IMG/VR virus record: IMGVR_UViG_3300003852_000009
Span: 1 to 60,314 of that record
Source: a virus
Length of the DNA: 60,314 nucleotides
Direction: 5' to 3' (one strand)
The notes beneath the pieces were generated by a model. That model saw nothing but the letters and a program-made list of their open reading frames with translations, did not search any database and was not told where the DNA came from. Positions 58,980 to 60,314 of the stretch are shown here, piece by piece. Each line of letters starts with the position of its first letter. Positions within the stretch are counted from its first letter, which is position 1. The position numbers and the translations under genes were made by a program.

Positions 58980-59966
58980 TCAAAACCCGGGTGCCCTTTT
59001 TTCTCCCAAAACCATCCCTTTTTTCAGGAGAGCCGTCTGCTCTTCCTCTGGAGAAGGCAAATCATTGTCTGGTGGGGCTTCCGGCTTCTTCGTCTCTTCT
59101 GGTTCTCCCTGTGCCACCTTCCCCGATTCCTCCGGTATCATGATTACTGATCCCTTGTTTGCCTTATCCTCGATCTCCATCTGAACCGCAGCCTCATCTG
59201 CCAATTCCTCCATCCGGTTGATTCTCTCCAAGAGCAGGGCATTATCACTACTTGCGTTGATAATGAATTTGGCGACCTTGTTGATGATGGTCCTCAGAGC
59301 CATGTCCCGGGCAAACCTTCCATGCGTGCTTTCTGGCTTGAGCTCGCCCTTGTCGTCAAAAGGTTTCATCTTCGACATCTTCCAGGCCTGGTGAATCTCT
59401 TCAATGGTCATGATCTCGGTCTTGATCGGGTCTCCATCCTTGTCTAATGCCATGGCGTAGGCTGCTATAATTTTCAGTTTATCCATGTTCTCAAGGCTCT
59501 GAACATGTTCGATGACGGCTTTCTTGCCGTTGTGGATTCCAAACGAGAATTTATCTCCCTCGTAAACCACATCATAGCCCCAATCCTTAATGGTGGGGTT
59601 GACCATCTCTGCCACGGCCATTGATCCAAAATAGGAGCGCTGGCAGGAAAGGGTCTTACCATATACGATAAAGTAACATTGTTTCTTGCCGGGGTTCAGC
59701 CCTTGGACGACCATGTCAAGGACGGCGTTGGCAATGCTGGCCTTCGTACAAACCCCTGTGAGTTTCCCGTCCTCCATAACCTTCTTTTTCTCCTTATCCT
59801 CGACGGTGTTCAGGGTCAGGTAGGCAGATTTCAAGGCATTATCCACTGAATAATTCTTGGGAAGGTCGAGTTGCCCGGATTTCAGGAACTCGGAAACCTT
59901 CTCGCTCACAATGTCCACTACGGACTTCTCTACTGCTGGGGTATTCTTCTTTTCTACTGTTGCCAT
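58980..59966 (-). CDS. recT: RecT-family ssDNA annealing protein
   Basis: 328 residues. RecT/Redbeta-like core: LTGVCTKASIANAVLDMVVQ, LNPGKKQCYFIVYGKTLSCQ, YDVVYEGDKFSF and MALRTIINKVAKF. It anneals complementary single strands during phage recombination and repair. The C-terminal ~80 residues are acidic and disordered. AAGGAGATAAC upstream of ATG. It stands with the MBL hydrolase, and the SbcC-like ATPase lies across the contig ends. Confidence 0.93.
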   Translation of the reverse strand: MATVEKKNTPAVEKSVVDIVSEKVSEFLKSGQLDLPKNYSVDNALKSAYLTLNTVEDKEKKKVMEDGKLTGVCTKASIANAVLDMVVQGLNPGKKQCYFIVYGKTLSCQRSYFGSMAVAEMVNPTIKDWGYDVVYEGDKFSFGIHNGKKAVIEHVQSLENMDKLKIIAAYAMALDKDGDPIKTEIMTIEEIHQAWKMSKMKPFDDKGELKPESTHGRFARDMALRTIINKVAKFIINASSDNALLLERINRMEELADEAAVQMEIEDKANKGSVIMIPEESGKVAQGEPEETKKPEAPPDNDLPSPEEEQTALLKKGMVLGEKRAPGF

Positions 59967-59982
59967 GATTGTTATCTCCTTT

Positions 59983-60314
59983 CTATTTGAATAGTTTTGA
60001 TTGCTCTAATTCTTTAATTCTCTTTTGTAATTGCTGTATTTGTTTCAATCTACCATCGTGCAACCCCTTTGCATAACCAGCCCTATAGCCTTTCCCATGT
60101 TCAAGGCTATGAGAACCAGCTTTGGTAAGTTCAAGGTTTTCAATTCTATTGTCGTCCTTAATGCCATTTTTGTGATGAACAATCTCTTTTGGTTTTAAGC
60201 AGCGACCAATATGTTTAGCCATAACCAAGCGATGTTCAAGGACGTAACCTCTGACAGCCATTGGATAATAGAAATCGCCTGAATAAACTTTCGTTTTTAT
60301 GTAGCCATCCAGTT
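59983..60314 (-). CDS. HNH endonuclease, 5' end cut by window edge
   Basis: 110 visible residues in frame up to the last base. The HNH core is [54 protein letters not shown] split over residues 1-68, with VHHKNG and ENLEL as the catalytic block. A coiled-coil tail follows ([15 protein letters not shown]). The start lies beyond base 60314; an internal ATG at 60261 is not the likely start because the family normally has the GY(I/V) strand before it. Confidence 0.85.
   Translation of the reverse strand, partial: LDGYIKTKVYSGDFYYPMAVRGYVLEHRLVMAKHIGRCLKPKEIVHHKNGIKDDNRIENLELTKAGSHSLEHGKGYRAGYAKGLHDGRLKQIQQLQKRIKELEQSKLFK

Noticed and set aside
1-60314. CRISPR array or tRNA genes
   Set aside because: No regularly spaced direct repeats and no complete tRNA cloverleaf were seen; only a tRNA 3'-like piece at 9157-9176.

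Overview
The window is a nearly complete genome of a temperate tailed phage, probably a podovirus, carried as one contig. It has a P22-type portal, a P22 gp3-like small terminase, a large terminase, an N4-gp56-type (DUF4043) major capsid protein, neck and nozzle proteins, a set of ejection proteins ending in a 2,139-residue polyvalent protein, a tyrosine integrase and divergent HTH regulators. A phage outer-membrane beta-barrel, a lipobox lipoprotein and many Sec-type signal peptides point to a Gram-negative (diderm) host. No host genes, rRNA or tRNA genes are seen, so the host is otherwise unidentified. Strong AGGAGG ribosome sites and ATGA/TGATG overlaps are the rule.

Layout. 1-5.3 kb, leftward: a truncated SbcC/RecN-like AAA ATPase, an HNH-related gene and a run of very small genes, driven by a consensus promoter at 5278-5305. 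5.3-6.0 kb: immunity switch with two divergent HTH genes and two matching ATAC-N9-GTAT operator candidates. 6.3-10.4 kb, rightward: Dam-like methyltransferase, integrase, a candidate attP that looks like a tRNA 3' end, and a beta-barrel gene that may be a lysogenic conversion gene. 10.4-12.8 kb: HTH plus Hjc-like nuclease and a replication-organiser-like protein. 12.8-20.3 kb: packaging genes and portal. 20.3-25.8 kb: surface or fibre proteins, including a LamG lectin-like protein and a proline-rich repeat protein, interrupted by an opposite-strand HNH endonuclease. 25.8-33.7 kb: scaffold-like protein, capsid, neck and nozzle. 33.7-39.7 kb: giant fibre and small satellites. 39.7-49.9 kb: internal virion and ejection proteins. 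49.9-57.1 kb: ATP-grasp enzyme, a 47-residue capsid-arm-like peptide, three signal-bearing fibre-like genes (one with an in-frame TGA), a lysis-like cluster, a metallophosphoesterase and a papain-like peptidase. 57.1-60.3 kb, leftward: zinc-ribbon proteins, MBL-fold hydrolase, DUF6166, RecT and a truncated HNH gene.

The left edge (ATPase cut at its C-terminus) and the right edge (leftward HNH, then RecT, then MBL hydrolase) fit one leftward recombination operon split by the contig ends. The molecule is therefore probably circular or permuted with a short piece missing.

The main candidates for something undescribed are: the ATP-grasp enzyme translationally coupled to a peptide that copies the capsid N-arm; the polyvalent ejection protein with two HExxH zincin motifs; the set of Sec-signal-bearing fibre-like proteins; the PPDP repeat protein; and a three-helix RNA-like element at 57.6 kb.
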